This document shows positions 16,083 through 24,117 of a stretch of 44,409 bases of DNA, piece after piece (within the stretch, counting starts at the first letter, position 1; every line of letters begins with the position of its first letter). Both the position numbers and the translations under genes were made by a program. Under the pieces are notes generated by a model. The model saw only the letters and a program-made list of their open reading frames with translations. It made no database searches and was not told where the DNA came from. This stretch comes from an uncultured Burkholderiales bacterium (GTDB lineage Bacteria > Pseudomonadota > Gammaproteobacteria > Burkholderiales > Eutrophovitaceae). Location of the stretch: contig CATOSA010000064.1 of assembly GCA_951812315.1 (NCBI GenBank), forward strand, positions 1 to 44,409, given 5' to 3'.

Positions 16083-16251
16083 GTGTCTGTCTCGCCTTTG
16101 GGCGATTCAGCCATCCTTCGCCGTATACGGCTCAGGACCGCCTGTGCGCTTGTGCGCACCGGCGTCCAACATGACGTCCACTGGACCTCATGTTGTCGAA
16201 CCAGCGGGTTCTCATCCTAGCCGTCTGCATCAAACAAAAACGCCACCCTTG
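16083..16251. repeat. Structured repeat, unit 2
   Basis: This is the second copy of the repeat. It carries the same CATCCTTCGCCGTATACGG core (16112 on), a GTGCGC/GCGCAC hairpin (16144-16159), a 13-bp hairpin with one mismatch (arms 16167-16179 and 16183-16195), the CGAACCAGCGGG box, and the left half of the ssrA terminator. The hairpin arms differ in sequence from unit 1 but remain complementary. The unit is cut at its right end by the insertion sequence. Confidence 0.75.
16232..16248. terminator. Displaced left arm of the split ssrA terminator
   Basis: This 17-base arm (AAACAAAAACGCCACCC) is the exact reverse complement of 17773-17789. Without the insertion sequence the two would form a perfect 17-bp hairpin with loop TTG straight after the tmRNA. 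Confidence 0.85.
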
Positions 16252-16282
16252 GAGACTGTGTAAATAGTCTGGGGTTTTTGAG

Positions 16283-16315
16283 AAAATACCCGCACATTGT
16301 TGCGGGTATTTTTTT
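16283..16315 (+). terminator. Hairpin terminator at the left end of the IS
   Basis: A 12-bp stem (AAAATACCCGCA with TGCGGGTATTTT, loop CATTGT) with a T tract runs right up to the transposase ATG at 16316. It should stop transcription entering the element from outside, a usual guard in insertion sequences. Confidence 0.8.
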
Positions 16316-17708
16316 ATGCACATTCAGGGACAAAGCCGGGATCAGGCGACGCTATTTCCGGAGCGGCTCGATGATCTGATAGGCCAGGACAATGCAGTCC
16401 GGGTGATCGACGCGTTTGTTGATACGCTAGATTTGAATGCACTTGGTTTTGCCCGCATGCAGCTTCAGGCCACGGGCCGGCCACCGTACCACCCGGGTGA
16501 TGTGTTAAAGCTGTATTTGTACGGCTATATGCACCGAGTACGCAGCTCACGGTGTCTTGAGCGCGAGTGCCAGAAGAACCTCGAGGTTCTGTGGTTGCTG
16601 AACCGGCTGGCGCCAGATCACAAGACCATTGCCAACTTCCGGGTGGACAACCGTGTGGCCCTGACGCGTGTGTCGGGCGTTCGTGCAGTTTTGCCGCTCG
16701 CAAGCGCTGTATGGCGGCGAGCAAATCGCGATTGATGGCAGCAAGTTCAGGGCGGACAACAGCCGCAGCCGAGTCACACACAAGAAAGATCTGCAACAGC
16801 GAGTCAGCGGCCTGGATCGCAGGATCGGAGCGTGGCTCGATGCGCTCGAAGACAATGAGGACAATGATGACCAAGGGCCCAACGGCGGCGACACCCAAGG
16901 CGCTCTTGGCGCACTCAGGGCCGAGCGCGAGACCTTAACCGAACGCATCCGGGCGATGGACGATGCGCAAGTCTCGGCGCAGCCCGATACGGACGAGCAG
17001 GCGCGGGTGATGCCCCGCGCACATATTGGCTACAACGTACAAAGCACGGTCGATGGCAAGCACCGCCTGATCGTGGATGTGGACGTGGTACAAAATGCCA
17101 ATGATTTGCAGCAGTTGTATCGCATGGCGCGACGCAGCCAACGCCAACTGCAGCGCGATCGGGTGCAGGTACTGGCCGATGCAGGCTATTCCAATGGTCA
17201 GCTGCTAAAGCGCTGCCAGGCCCCCTATGTGCCGGTACAGCGCGCCACGAACAACCAAGGCGATGGCTGCTACTTCGACAAATCGGAGTTTACCTACTGC
17301 GGCGAGGGCGATTACTACGAGTGCCCGGCCGGTGAGCACTTGCCAAAGAAGACCCAGTCGAACAAGCAGCGCCACTGGCTGTACACCAGTGAGGCGTGCA
17401 CGAACTGTCACATCAAGGCGCGGTGTACGGCCGCTAAGCAGCGCTGGGTGACGCGCCACTTCGAGGAAGACGTGCTTAACGAGGTCGCCGATCGCACCGC
17501 GGCCAATCCACTCATGATGCAACGGCGCAACGGCATGGTGGAAAACCCATTTGGCACGCTCAAGCGGCGTATGGACGGCGGGCGTTTCCTGGTAAGAGGC
17601 ATACAGAAGGTCAAAGCCGAGATGGCATTGGCCGTGACCGCTTATAACCTGACCCGTGCTATTAACATCCCGGGAACGAAGCAACTCTGCAAGGCACTGG
17701 CTATCTAA
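16316..17708 (+). pseudogene. IS1182-type transposase, frameshifted
   Basis: The N-terminal DUF772-like part is in one frame from ATG 16316 (SRDQATLFPERLDDL, then YMHRVRSSRCLEREC and DHKTIANFR). From about 16668 the protein continues in another frame with a CRAFVQFCRSQ segment and the DDE catalytic domain: Asp in IDGSKFRADNSR, Asp in VLADAGYSNG and Glu in RNGMVENPFGTLKRRM. A Cys-rich zinc-like segment (CPAGEH, CTNCHIKARC) lies between the second Asp and the Glu. The break falls in CGTGTGTCGG; restoring one GT would give the expected RVCRAF reading, so loss of a dinucleotide is the likely cause. No slippery sequence for programmed shifting is seen. Confidence 0.88.
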
Positions 17709-17722
17709 TCACAAATGAAAAA

Positions 17723-17757
17723 GAGGCCACCTCGAACAAGATGGCCTCCGGGTTTTT
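17723..17757. terminator. Bidirectional terminator at the right end of the IS
   Basis: The stem GAGGCCA/TGGCCTC has T tracts on both strands: TTTTT after it on the plus strand and TTTTT (AAAAA at 17718-17722) on the minus strand. It ends the transposase message. It also lies just downstream of ssrA on the minus strand, so it may now end tmRNA transcription. Confidence 0.75.
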
Positions 17758-17772
17758 ACACAGCCTCCCTTG

Positions 17773-17789
17773 GGGTGGCGTTTTTGTTT
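17773..17789 (-). terminator. Proximal arm of the split ssrA terminator
   Basis: This is the half of the original rho-independent terminator that stayed next to ssrA. It starts at the last base of the encoded CCA end. Its partner arm is now 1.5 kb away at 16232-16248. Confidence 0.85.
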
Positions 17790-18151
17790 GGTGGAGGCGG
17801 CGGGAATCGAACCCGCGTCCGCAAGCCCTACACAGGCGGTACTACATGCTTAGTCTGGCCATTTAATTTAGTCCCATAACCGCCGACCGACAGGCTGAAA
17901 TGAGACGAGTTACCTTGAATTTAACGCTGAGCGAAGTAACCCCAAACAGCGCGATCTCACGTATATGGCTCCGCTGTTGGTTGCCCAACCCGGCCCGTGA
18001 GAGAACCGGTGCGGAGTCAAGCCGGTATTAAGCGGCTAGAGCGTAACGTTCGTCGTTTGCGACTATACGTTGTCCAGCTGTTTAACAAGGTGACTGGACC
18101 TTGGCATGCACCACACTGCTTCGCAACCCACGTCGAAACCAGGTCGCCCCC
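17789..18151 (-). ncRNA. ssrA: Transfer-messenger RNA (tmRNA, one-piece)
   Basis: This RNA rescues ribosomes stalled on broken messages and tags the product for proteolysis. The 363-nt length equals that of E. coli. On the minus strand it begins GGGGGCGACCTGGTTTCGACG and ends with GGGTTCGATTCCCGCCGCC then TCCACCA, so CCA is encoded. The tRNA-like ends pair, and the tag frame lies at 18028-18060. The element has lost its own terminator to an insertion sequence placed 21 bases downstream of its 3' end. A possible -35 TTGTCA lies upstream near 18180, but no clear -10 was settled. Confidence 0.97.
18028..18060 (-). other. tmRNA tag reading frame
   Basis: The resume codon GCA is followed by codons giving ANDERYALAA and a TAA stop. 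It differs from the E. coli tag only by Arg in place of Asn. The C-terminal ALAA is the signal seen by ClpXP and related proteases. Confidence 0.95.
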
Positions 18152-18343
18152 GTTATTCATGATCGCTAAATGTGTGACAAATCCGTCAGATTCAACGGCT
18201 TGTGCTCCAGTTTATCAGACATCCTCCTTGGATCAGAGTTCGCAGGCGCTTTTGACGCTGATGCGGGTTGCTCGCAATTAAAAGGGTCGCGTATCTGAGA
18301 TGGCGGGACGGTGTCTACGCAAATCGACCGCCGTTCGAGGATT

Positions 18344-19114
18344 TCAGCTTGGTGACTTGGTTGCCACGTACTCGCTGAACACGTGATGCGAGATGTCGCG
18401 CCGGGGCGAGACAAACCCGCTGTCTGAAAGCGCGTTCAGGATAGTCTCTGGAGGCACGCATTGATCAATCGTGTCCCAGAAGTATTCCATGAGTTTTTTC
18501 GAATCGGCTCCGCCAGGTCCCAGTCGTGCTATTAGTGGAACAACCGAGTGCAGATACAAACGCGCCAAGCTATAGGTCAACGACCTGGAAGCGGGGCGTG
18601 TCAGCTCCAGAATCAGTAGCGTCCCGCCTGGTTTGAGCACGCGCAAGTATTCACGAAACGTATTCTCAAGATTTGTTACGTGCCGAAGCGCGTAGCCCAT
18701 GGTTACAAAGTCAGTAGATGCTGTGGCAATCGGCAACCTTTCGGCGACCCCTTGCACAAGGGCAATTGGGAGACTCTTGCGGGCCTCGGCCAGCATGCCC
18801 ATGCTAAGGTCGACCCCGGTGATGGACCCGCCATCGCCGAGGATGTCGCTGGCCGCTCGCGCCACCAGGCCGGTGCCAACGGCTACGTCCAACAAGTGCT
18901 GGCCTGGTTCCAGCCCTGCGCGACGCAGCGCATCGCGTCGGTAGCGTACGCCGGATCCCATCGACATGACACGATCTATCCAGTCATAACTATGCGCAGT
19001 CTGATCAAATATTCTGGTAACGAAGCTGCGTCGCTGCGATTCTCCACCGTAATATTTCGTCAGGGCAGGGTGCGGGGCGATGCCAGAGACTTCAGGTTCG
19101 TCGGAGGAACTCAT
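18344..19114 (-). CDS. UbiE/COQ5-like SAM-dependent methyltransferase
   Basis: This is a 256-residue class I methyltransferase. The SAM-binding motif I is LLDVAVGTGLVAR, followed by GVDLSMGML (motif with acidic residue), a DFVTMGYALRHVTN segment and LKPGGTLLILELTRP. Spacing and the FDQTAHSYDWIDRVMSMGSG start place it in the UbiE/COQ5 group, but it departs from true UbiE in several fixed places. It may act on another quinone-like or lipid substrate. It lies between ssrA and a YajG lipoprotein and is not in the usual ubiE-ubiJ-ubiB setting. Confidence 0.85.
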   Translation of the reverse strand: MSSSDEPEVSGIAPHPALTKYYGGESQRRSFVTRIFDQTAHSYDWIDRVMSMGSGVRYRRDALRRAGLEPGQHLLDVAVGTGLVARAASDILGDGGSITGVDLSMGMLAEARKSLPIALVQGVAERLPIATASTDFVTMGYALRHVTNLENTFREYLRVLKPGGTLLILELTRPASRSLTYSLARLYLHSVVPLIARLGPGGADSKKLMEYFWDTIDQCVPPETILNALSDSGFVSPRRDISHHVFSEYVATKSPS

Positions 19115-19289
19115 CTAGCGAGGTACCAATTTGCTTCCAGCGCAGCAAAAATGAGAATGATTGAAGGGCCGTTGAAAACTGCAAAGTTCGCGTGGCCCGC
19201 TTTCGGTTGCTACAGCAATGCGCTGGCGCACCGTGACGATATGGTGGATCGTCTGGCGAATCCGAATATCGACGGGCCGATCCGCGTGA

Positions 19290-19874
19290 TCAGCGGGCCA
19301 GCATTTCAAACAGTTTGTCGTCGTTGAGCATGTCGGTCAGCGCTTTGGATACCGCATCGTTGACCAAAACATTACTGTGCCTTTCGTATGGCGGGCCGGC
19401 GGTAATCTTGTAAGTGCTTACGTAGTAGGCGCGGTCATATTTCTCATTGGAATTTCGTGCCTCGGCGGATACCTCGGCTTTGAGTTCGGTTTCGAAGTCG
19501 AGCGGTCTCTTAACTGAATTAAGAAGCAGGCTGTCGACGCGCACGTTGAGCGATCTCGTCATTGCGCCGCTTTCGGGCACAACACTGAAACCGCGTTGCT
19601 CCAGCGCTACGGTGATACGTTCAGCTACAAGTCCGGTGAAATCTTCATTGAGCGTCACATCAAGCATTTCCTTGTTCGGATCGCCAACTTCACCCAGTTT
19701 TTTCGTTGTTCGGCCATCAGTGACTGACAGGCCGATCAATGTGTCTGACGTAACAGGTCCTCCGGTCACCTCAATTGCAGGATCAAGGTGCAGATACTGC
19801 GGTTTGAGCGTACATCCCTGAATCAGAGCCAGCACAATCAGTACTGGAAGACCGAGACGCGTTATTGTTTTCAT
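19290..19874 (-). CDS. YajG-family lipoprotein
   Basis: This is a 194-residue outer-membrane-type lipoprotein. The signal peptide ends in lipobox LIQGC (Cys21). The family pattern is seen in IGLSVTDGRTTKKLG and the C-terminal VLVNDAVSKALTDMLNDDKLF. The start has a strong AAGGAGG ribosome site. Function in the family is not established. Confidence 0.88.
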   Translation of the reverse strand: MKTITRLGLPVLIVLALIQGCTLKPQYLHLDPAIEVTGGPVTSDTLIGLSVTDGRTTKKLGEVGDPNKEMLDVTLNEDFTGLVAERITVALEQRGFSVVPESGAMTRSLNVRVDSLLLNSVKRPLDFETELKAEVSAEARNSNEKYDRAYYVSTYKITAGPPYERHSNVLVNDAVSKALTDMLNDDKLFEMLAR

Positions 19875-19948
19875 TTCAGTTTTCCTCCTTACAAAATAAT
19901 AGAAAGTCCAAATGCATCAGCCAGACTGGCTGGGATCGCGGGCGCAAC

Positions 19949-20647
19949 CTAGTGTGCCCTTCGGGCACTGAGAATGTAATTGACTGCGACATCATTTCCG
20001 AGCGAGTACTTCTTTGTAACCGGGTTATATGACATGCCTGTCATATGCGTCACGTTGAGACCCGCGCCGCGGCAATCGCGGGCAAGTTCGGATGGGCGAA
20101 TAAATCTGGCGTAGTCATGCGTGCCTTTTGGCAGCAGTTTAAGTACGTACTCTGCTCCGACTACTGCAAACAGGTAGGCTTTAAGTGTCCGGCTTATGGT
20201 TGAAAATACGCACCAGCCGCCCGACTTTACCAGTTCAGCACACGAGCGTACGGTACTTGCAGGATCCGGTACGTGCTCAAGCATTTCCATACAAGTGACC
20301 ACATCGTATTGCTGTGGCTGTTCAGCAGCAAGCTCTTCGAGCGGAACGCGTCTGTATTCCACAGTCAGGCCGCTTTCAAGAAGGTGTAATTGAGCGACTT
20401 TCAGCGGTTTCTCGCCAAGATCAATGCCGGTGACGGTGGCGCCACTTCGAGTCATCGCTTCGGCCAGAATGCCCCCTCCGCAGCCCACGTCCAGGACTCG
20501 CTTGCCGGCCAGGCTGACTATGGAATCAATGTGTGCAAGGCGTAGCGGATTTATATCGTGTAGCGCTTTGAATTCGCTATTCGGATCCCACCAGCGATGT
20601 GCCAGTTTGTTGAATTTGTCCAACTCGGCCGGATCGACATTGATCAT
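19949..20647 (-). CDS. ubiG: Ubiquinone biosynthesis O-methyltransferase UbiG
   Basis: UbiG carries out both O-methylations of the ubiquinone ring using SAM. The 232-residue length is standard. It opens with the family segment [23 protein letters not shown], and has motif [38 protein letters not shown], and the membrane-contact region [25 protein letters not shown]. The ATG overlaps the TGA of the upstream deaminase gene by four bases, as in many gammaproteobacteria, where the two are a conserved pair. No gph phosphatase follows. Confidence 0.97.
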   Translation of the reverse strand: MINVDPAELDKFNKLAHRWWDPNSEFKALHDINPLRLAHIDSIVSLAGKRVLDVGCGGGILAEAMTRSGATVTGIDLGEKPLKVAQLHLLESGLTVEYRRVPLEELAAEQPQQYDVVTCMEMLEHVPDPASTVRSCAELVKSGGWCVFSTISRTLKAYLFAVVGAEYVLKLLPKGTHDYARFIRPSELARDCRGAGLNVTHMTGMSYNPVTKKYSLGNDVAVNYILSARRAH

Positions 20648-22002
20648 TCGGATATGCCCGCCGTCTTAACGTTGTCGCCGGCAGAAATTCTGCGTTGCCA
20701 TGATTGCGCTTTAGAAATCAGTTCCTGTGGGTCTACTGTAGTCAGTTGCCCGCCACGCACAACTTCCTTGCCTTGCACCCAGACGTTTGTGACATGCTCA
20801 CGACCGGCAGCATAGAGCAGATGAGACATTGGATCATAACAGGGTGACAGTTCGACCTTGTTTGCCAGATTCACTGAAATCATGTCTGCAGATTTTCCCG
20901 GTTCGATGGAACCGATATTGTGGTCCAGGCCTAGCGCTTTCGCGCCATTCAGTGTCGCCATTCGAAGCGCGGAATGAGCTGGGAGCGTTTGCGCGTCGCC
21001 GCTGACGGCCTTTGAGACAAGTGCCGCGAGTCGGAGTTCTTCGATAATGTCGAGCCGATTATTGCTGGCCGCACCGTCAGTTCCAACGCCAACATTGATG
21101 CCGGCGTCAAGCATGTCGCCAACCCTTGCGAATCCGCTTGCCAACTTCAGGTTTGACGCCGGGCAGTGCGCTACAGAACAGCCTTGAGAGGCGAGTAAGG
21201 CGATTTCCACTTCGTCCAGATGGACCGCGTGTACTGCGATCAGTTCCGGCCCGAGCAAGCCAAGTCGGCGAAGTCGCTCTAGCGGGCGCACACCGTGTTG
21301 CTTGATATGCTCCTGAATCTCGTGTTCGATTTCGTGTACGTGCATGTGAACAGGAAGTTGCAATTGCTCGGCAAGCGTTGCGACTTGTTCGAAGCTGGCG
21401 TCCGAGACGGTGTACGGCGCATGCGGCGCCATACAGAAGCTAAGTAGAGCTTCGTTTTTCATCTCGTCGCGCGCGGCAAGACCTTTGCGCAAGTAGTCCT
21501 GCGCATCGCTGGCATAGGGTGTGGGGAATTCAATTACAACGATACCAAGTGCTGCGCGCATGCCAGCGTCGAGTGCTGCGCGGCCAGCCTGTTCGGGGAA
21601 AAAATACATGTCGTTGAAGCAGGTAATCCCGCATCGAAGCATTTCCGCACAGGCAAGCAAGGTGCCGTCGTAAATAAACTGTTCGGACACGTGTTTGCCC
21701 TCTGCCGGCCAGATATGCTTTGACAACCAGTCCATCAAGTGTAGATCGTCGGCCAGGCCGCGGAACAACGACATTGCGGCATGGGTGTGCAGGTTCACCA
21801 GGCCGGGAATGAGAATCTGGCCGCCCAGGCGTGTACGAGACCTGGCGCGGAAACGATTGTCTGCCTCGTCGCCTGCTACGATGTCAACGATACGCCCGGA
21901 GTCAACTGCAACGGCATGATTTTCCAGCAATGCTCCTGCCGGCTCAATCGGAAGGACCCAACTGGCTTCGATCAAAAGGTCAACGTCTTGCATACTATTC
22001 AT
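20644..22002 (-). CDS. Amidohydrolase, 5-methylthioadenosine/S-adenosylhomocysteine deaminase type
   Basis: This is a 452-residue TRZ/ATZ-type metal hydrolase. Metal ligands are in NLHTHAAMS (HxH), later [10 protein letters not shown] and [10 protein letters not shown], and the Asp in [11 protein letters not shown]. Enzymes of this clade remove the amino group from MTA or SAH, which are by-products of SAM reactions. Coupling with the methyltransferase UbiG by an ATGA overlap fits removal of SAH. The C-terminal beta domain ([16 protein letters not shown]) is complete. The precise substrate cannot be told from sequence. Confidence 0.92.
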   Translation of the reverse strand: MNSMQDVDLLIEASWVLPIEPAGALLENHAVAVDSGRIVDIVAGDEADNRFRARSRTRLGGQILIPGLVNLHTHAAMSLFRGLADDLHLMDWLSKHIWPAEGKHVSEQFIYDGTLLACAEMLRCGITCFNDMYFFPEQAGRAALDAGMRAALGIVVIEFPTPYASDAQDYLRKGLAARDEMKNEALLSFCMAPHAPYTVSDASFEQVATLAEQLQLPVHMHVHEIEHEIQEHIKQHGVRPLERLRRLGLLGPELIAVHAVHLDEVEIALLASQGCSVAHCPASNLKLASGFARVGDMLDAGINVGVGTDGAASNNRLDIIEELRLAALVSKAVSGDAQTLPAHSALRMATLNGAKALGLDHNIGSIEPGKSADMISVNLANKVELSPCYDPMSHLLYAAGREHVTNVWVQGKEVVRGGQLTTVDPQELISKAQSWQRRISAGDNVKTAGISE

Positions 22003-22030
22003 GGCACCAAGTGAGCGCGTAACACAAGCG

Positions 22031-22058
22031 AAAAAAAGCCCTGCATCTGCAGGGCTTT
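22031..22058 (-). terminator. Intrinsic terminator after the OmpA-domain gene
   Basis: A perfect 11-bp stem (AAAGCCCTGCA with TGCAGGGCTTT, two-base loop) with a run of seven T on the minus strand lies about 55 bases after the OmpA-domain stop. Confidence 0.88.
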
Positions 22059-22111
22059 AGGTTTTACAAGATTGTAATTGCTTTTATCGCATCGAAGAAA
22101 GTAAGCCTGGC

Positions 22112-23641
22112 CTAATTCATTACCTCCTGAACAACCTCGGCACTTACTGTTACTTCTACGCGACGATCAGGCTGATAGCACTCGAGAAGCGCGTCACCGC
22201 GTAGCCCGTCGCAATCCATTTCGGTCGTAATCGGTTGAAGGTTGCTGCGGCCCTCGGAATTGACTTTCTGGCCGTCAATGCCGAGATGCACCAGCACCTC
22301 TTTTACCGAACCGGCACGGCGCTCTGAAAGCCCCTGGTTGTACTCAACGCTCCCTATACGGTCGGCGTGACCAACGACCCATATTGTTTCAAATTCAGCG
22401 CCGGCAAGATCAGACACGAAGGACTCCAGTTTGAACCGCTCAGTTTCGAGCACATCCGCTTTGTCAAAGGCGAATAAAGGCTGGGCCTCACTGTTGAATG
22501 TGACCGATTCGTACGAGGTCACGCTACCGACAGATTCTTCCTGGTAGACGTACTCTTCCTCGAAGGTGACAATCTCGTCGCTGGTGTCGACTGCACCGAG
22601 ATCCATAACCTCATCCTCGATGACGTACTCTTCGGGTTCGCTTACGGTGTTGTAGTCTTCGTAGACGTACTCTTCCTGGTAAGTGAAGGTCTCAGTCGGC
22701 TCGTCGACGGCACCGAGGTCCGCAACTTCTTCCTCAATGACGTACTCTTCGGGCTCGCTTACGGTGTTGTAGTCTTCGTAGACGTACTCTTCCTGGTAAG
22801 TGAAGGTCTCAGTCGGCTCGTCGACGGCACCGAGGTCCGCAACTTCTTCCTCAATGACGTACTCTTCGGGCTCGCTGACCGTGTTGTAGTCTTCGTAGAC
22901 GTACTCTTCCTGGTAAGTGAAGGTCTCAGTCGGCTCGTCGACGGCACCGAGGTCCGCAACTTCTTCCTCAATGACGTACTCTTCGGGCTCGCTGACCGTG
23001 TTGTAGTCTTCGTAGACGTACTCTTCCTGGTAAGTGAAGGTCTCAGTCGGCTCGTCGACGGCACCGAGGTCCGCAACTTCTTCCTCAATGACGTACTCTT
23101 CGGGCTCGCTGACCGTGTTGTAGTCTTCGTAGACGTACTCTTCCTGGTAAGTGAAGGTCTCAGTCGGCTCATCGATAGCACCAAGGTCCGCAATTTCTTC
23201 CTCAATAACGTACTCTTCGGGCTCGCTTACGGTGTTGTACTCTTCGTAGACGTACTCTTCCTCATAGCTGAACGTGTCGCTCGGCTGATCAACGGCCCCG
23301 AGGTCGCCAATTTCTTCTTCCTCAGTAATTTCATAGGTCGTTATCGGGAATTCTTCGGCGTATTCTTCAGGTTCACTGATTGCGCTGTAGTCGGTACTGT
23401 AATCTTCCTCAGCGTAGGTGATGGTCTCTTCCGGCTCGTCCACCGGGCCCAGATCCCCCGCAACCAGTTCGGCTTCAGTGTACTGAATTGGCTCCGGTTC
23501 CGGCGGCGGCGACTGAACCGTAGATGGCACGATCGCAGCTTCAGTCTCAAGGCCGGAACTGCCGCGTTCGGACTGCGTTGAACACGCGGCAAGAGCCGTG
23601 CTGATCAGAAGCAGTAGCAAACGATTCGTCTTTCGTTGCAT
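22112..23641 (-). CDS. OmpA-domain lipoprotein with acidic 39-residue tandem repeats
   Basis: This is a 509-residue outer-membrane lipoprotein. The signal peptide ends in lipobox LAAC (Cys20). About 330 residues of very acidic, Tyr-rich repeats follow. The unit is 39 residues (DLGAVDEPTETFTYQEEYVY... to EEEVA), with five near-identical copies flanked by more divergent ones at both ends. The C-terminal 130 residues form an OmpA/MotB peptidoglycan-binding domain (FNSEAQPLFAFDKADVL, VVGHADRIGSVEYNQGLSERRA, NLQPITTE, PDRRVEVTV). It probably ties the outer membrane to the cell wall. The Asp/Glu-rich arm may bind cations. The start has GGAGA about ten bases upstream. Confidence 0.9.
   Translation of the reverse strand: MQRKTNRLLLLLISTALAACSTQSERGSSGLETEAAIVPSTVQSPPPEPEPIQYTEAELVAGDLGPVDEPEETITYAEEDYSTDYSAISEPEEYAEEFPITTYEITEEEEIGDLGAVDQPSDTFSYEEEYVYEEYNTVSEPEEYVIEEEIADLGAIDEPTETFTYQEEYVYEDYNTVSEPEEYVIEEEVADLGAVDEPTETFTYQEEYVYEDYNTVSEPEEYVIEEEVADLGAVDEPTETFTYQEEYVYEDYNTVSEPEEYVIEEEVADLGAVDEPTETFTYQEEYVYEDYNTVSEPEEYVIEEEVADLGAVDEPTETFTYQEEYVYEDYNTVSEPEEYVIEDEVMDLGAVDTSDEIVTFEEEYVYQEESVGSVTSYESVTFNSEAQPLFAFDKADVLETERFKLESFVSDLAGAEFETIWVVGHADRIGSVEYNQGLSERRAGSVKEVLVHLGIDGQKVNSEGRSNLQPITTEMDCDGLRGDALLECYQPDRRVEVTVSAEVVQEVMN
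22601..23286 (-). repeat. 117-bp tandem repeats in the OmpA-domain gene
   Basis: The period of exactly 117 bp (39 codons) is seen from anchor positions 22660, 22777, 22894, 23011 and 23128. The five central copies are nearly identical even at silent sites, while the outer copies are diverged. This pattern is typical of expansion and contraction by slippage or unequal crossover. Confidence 0.93.
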
Positions 23642-24117
23642 CTCATTGTCTCCGTTGAATATTGAATAAACAGTTGGTGAACCTGGATACAGAAACTTTA
23701 CTGATCCTGAAATTCACCGAAATGCTGTTGGCACATCAATGATTATCGCCCGACTAAGCTGTCCGATACAACTCGGTAGCGGATAACTTCCACCGCATTC
23801 CAATACGGCAATCCAATACGGCGATCAGATATAGCGACCCAAAGTCGAATCAATTCAAATGCGAACCGTTTCGATTGGCTGATCAACCGGGCAATAGACG
23901 TTGCGTAACTGTCTCTTTCGACCTCTAAAGCAATAAATATACATACCCTACCTCGCGCCCGGACAGCGCAGTATGGTATCTTTACACTTTTTCACGTCGT
24001 GTCAATTGGTTACCTTGAAGTAGTGGCCTGATATGCCCTGCGAATGGGAGCCCGTATTGTCGCCGATCGGCGACATTTCCCAGGCGGTCGCCAAGCCAAA
24101 TCGACACAATCTTACCG
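23642..24117. other. Intergenic region upstream of gyrA
   Basis: This 476-base divergent spacer carries promoters for the OmpA-domain gene (minus) and gyrA (plus). It contains a direct repeat CCAATACGGC (23800-23809 and 23813-23822) and a perfect 16-bp palindrome at 24059-24074. No convincing open frame or RNA gene is seen. Confidence 0.5.
24059..24074. promoter_or_regulatory. 16-bp perfect palindrome upstream of gyrA
   Basis: The sequence GTCGCCGATCGGCGAC is its own reverse complement and ends 43 bases before the gyrA start. It could be an operator or a hairpin in the leader. No regulator is known to me for this exact site. Confidence 0.35.

Larger units (their letters stand above)
16252..17767 (+). 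mobile_element. IS1182-family insertion sequence
   Basis: The element is 1,516 bp with imperfect terminal inverted repeats (GAGACTGTGTAAA on the left; GAGGCTGTGTAAA, reverse complement, on the right). It is flanked by a 5-bp direct repeat CCTTG (16247-16251 and 17768-17772). Inside is one transposase gene, broken by a frameshift, with a hairpin terminator at each end. The target is the loop of the ssrA terminator hairpin. With the transposase broken the copy is probably not autonomous. Intact ends could still be moved by a related copy elsewhere. Confidence 0.88.

Noticed and set aside
15875..16323. Several short open frames in the repeat region before the IS
   Set aside because: They follow the repeat units on both strands and lack ribosome sites; folded-DNA or RNA structure explains the conservation better.
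16316..16735. Transposase as two normal genes with programmed frameshift
   Set aside because: No slippery motif is present and IS1182 transposases are normally one frame; a lost GT explains the break.
22759..23205. Open frame of 148 codons with repeated Lys/Thr/Ser-rich units inside the OmpA-domain gene
   Set aside because: It is an alternate frame of the 117-bp repeats; the other frame has signal peptide, lipobox and OmpA domain.
22601..23286. CRISPR-like regular repeats
   Set aside because: The 117-bp period is continuous coding sequence without spacers, and no cas genes are present.
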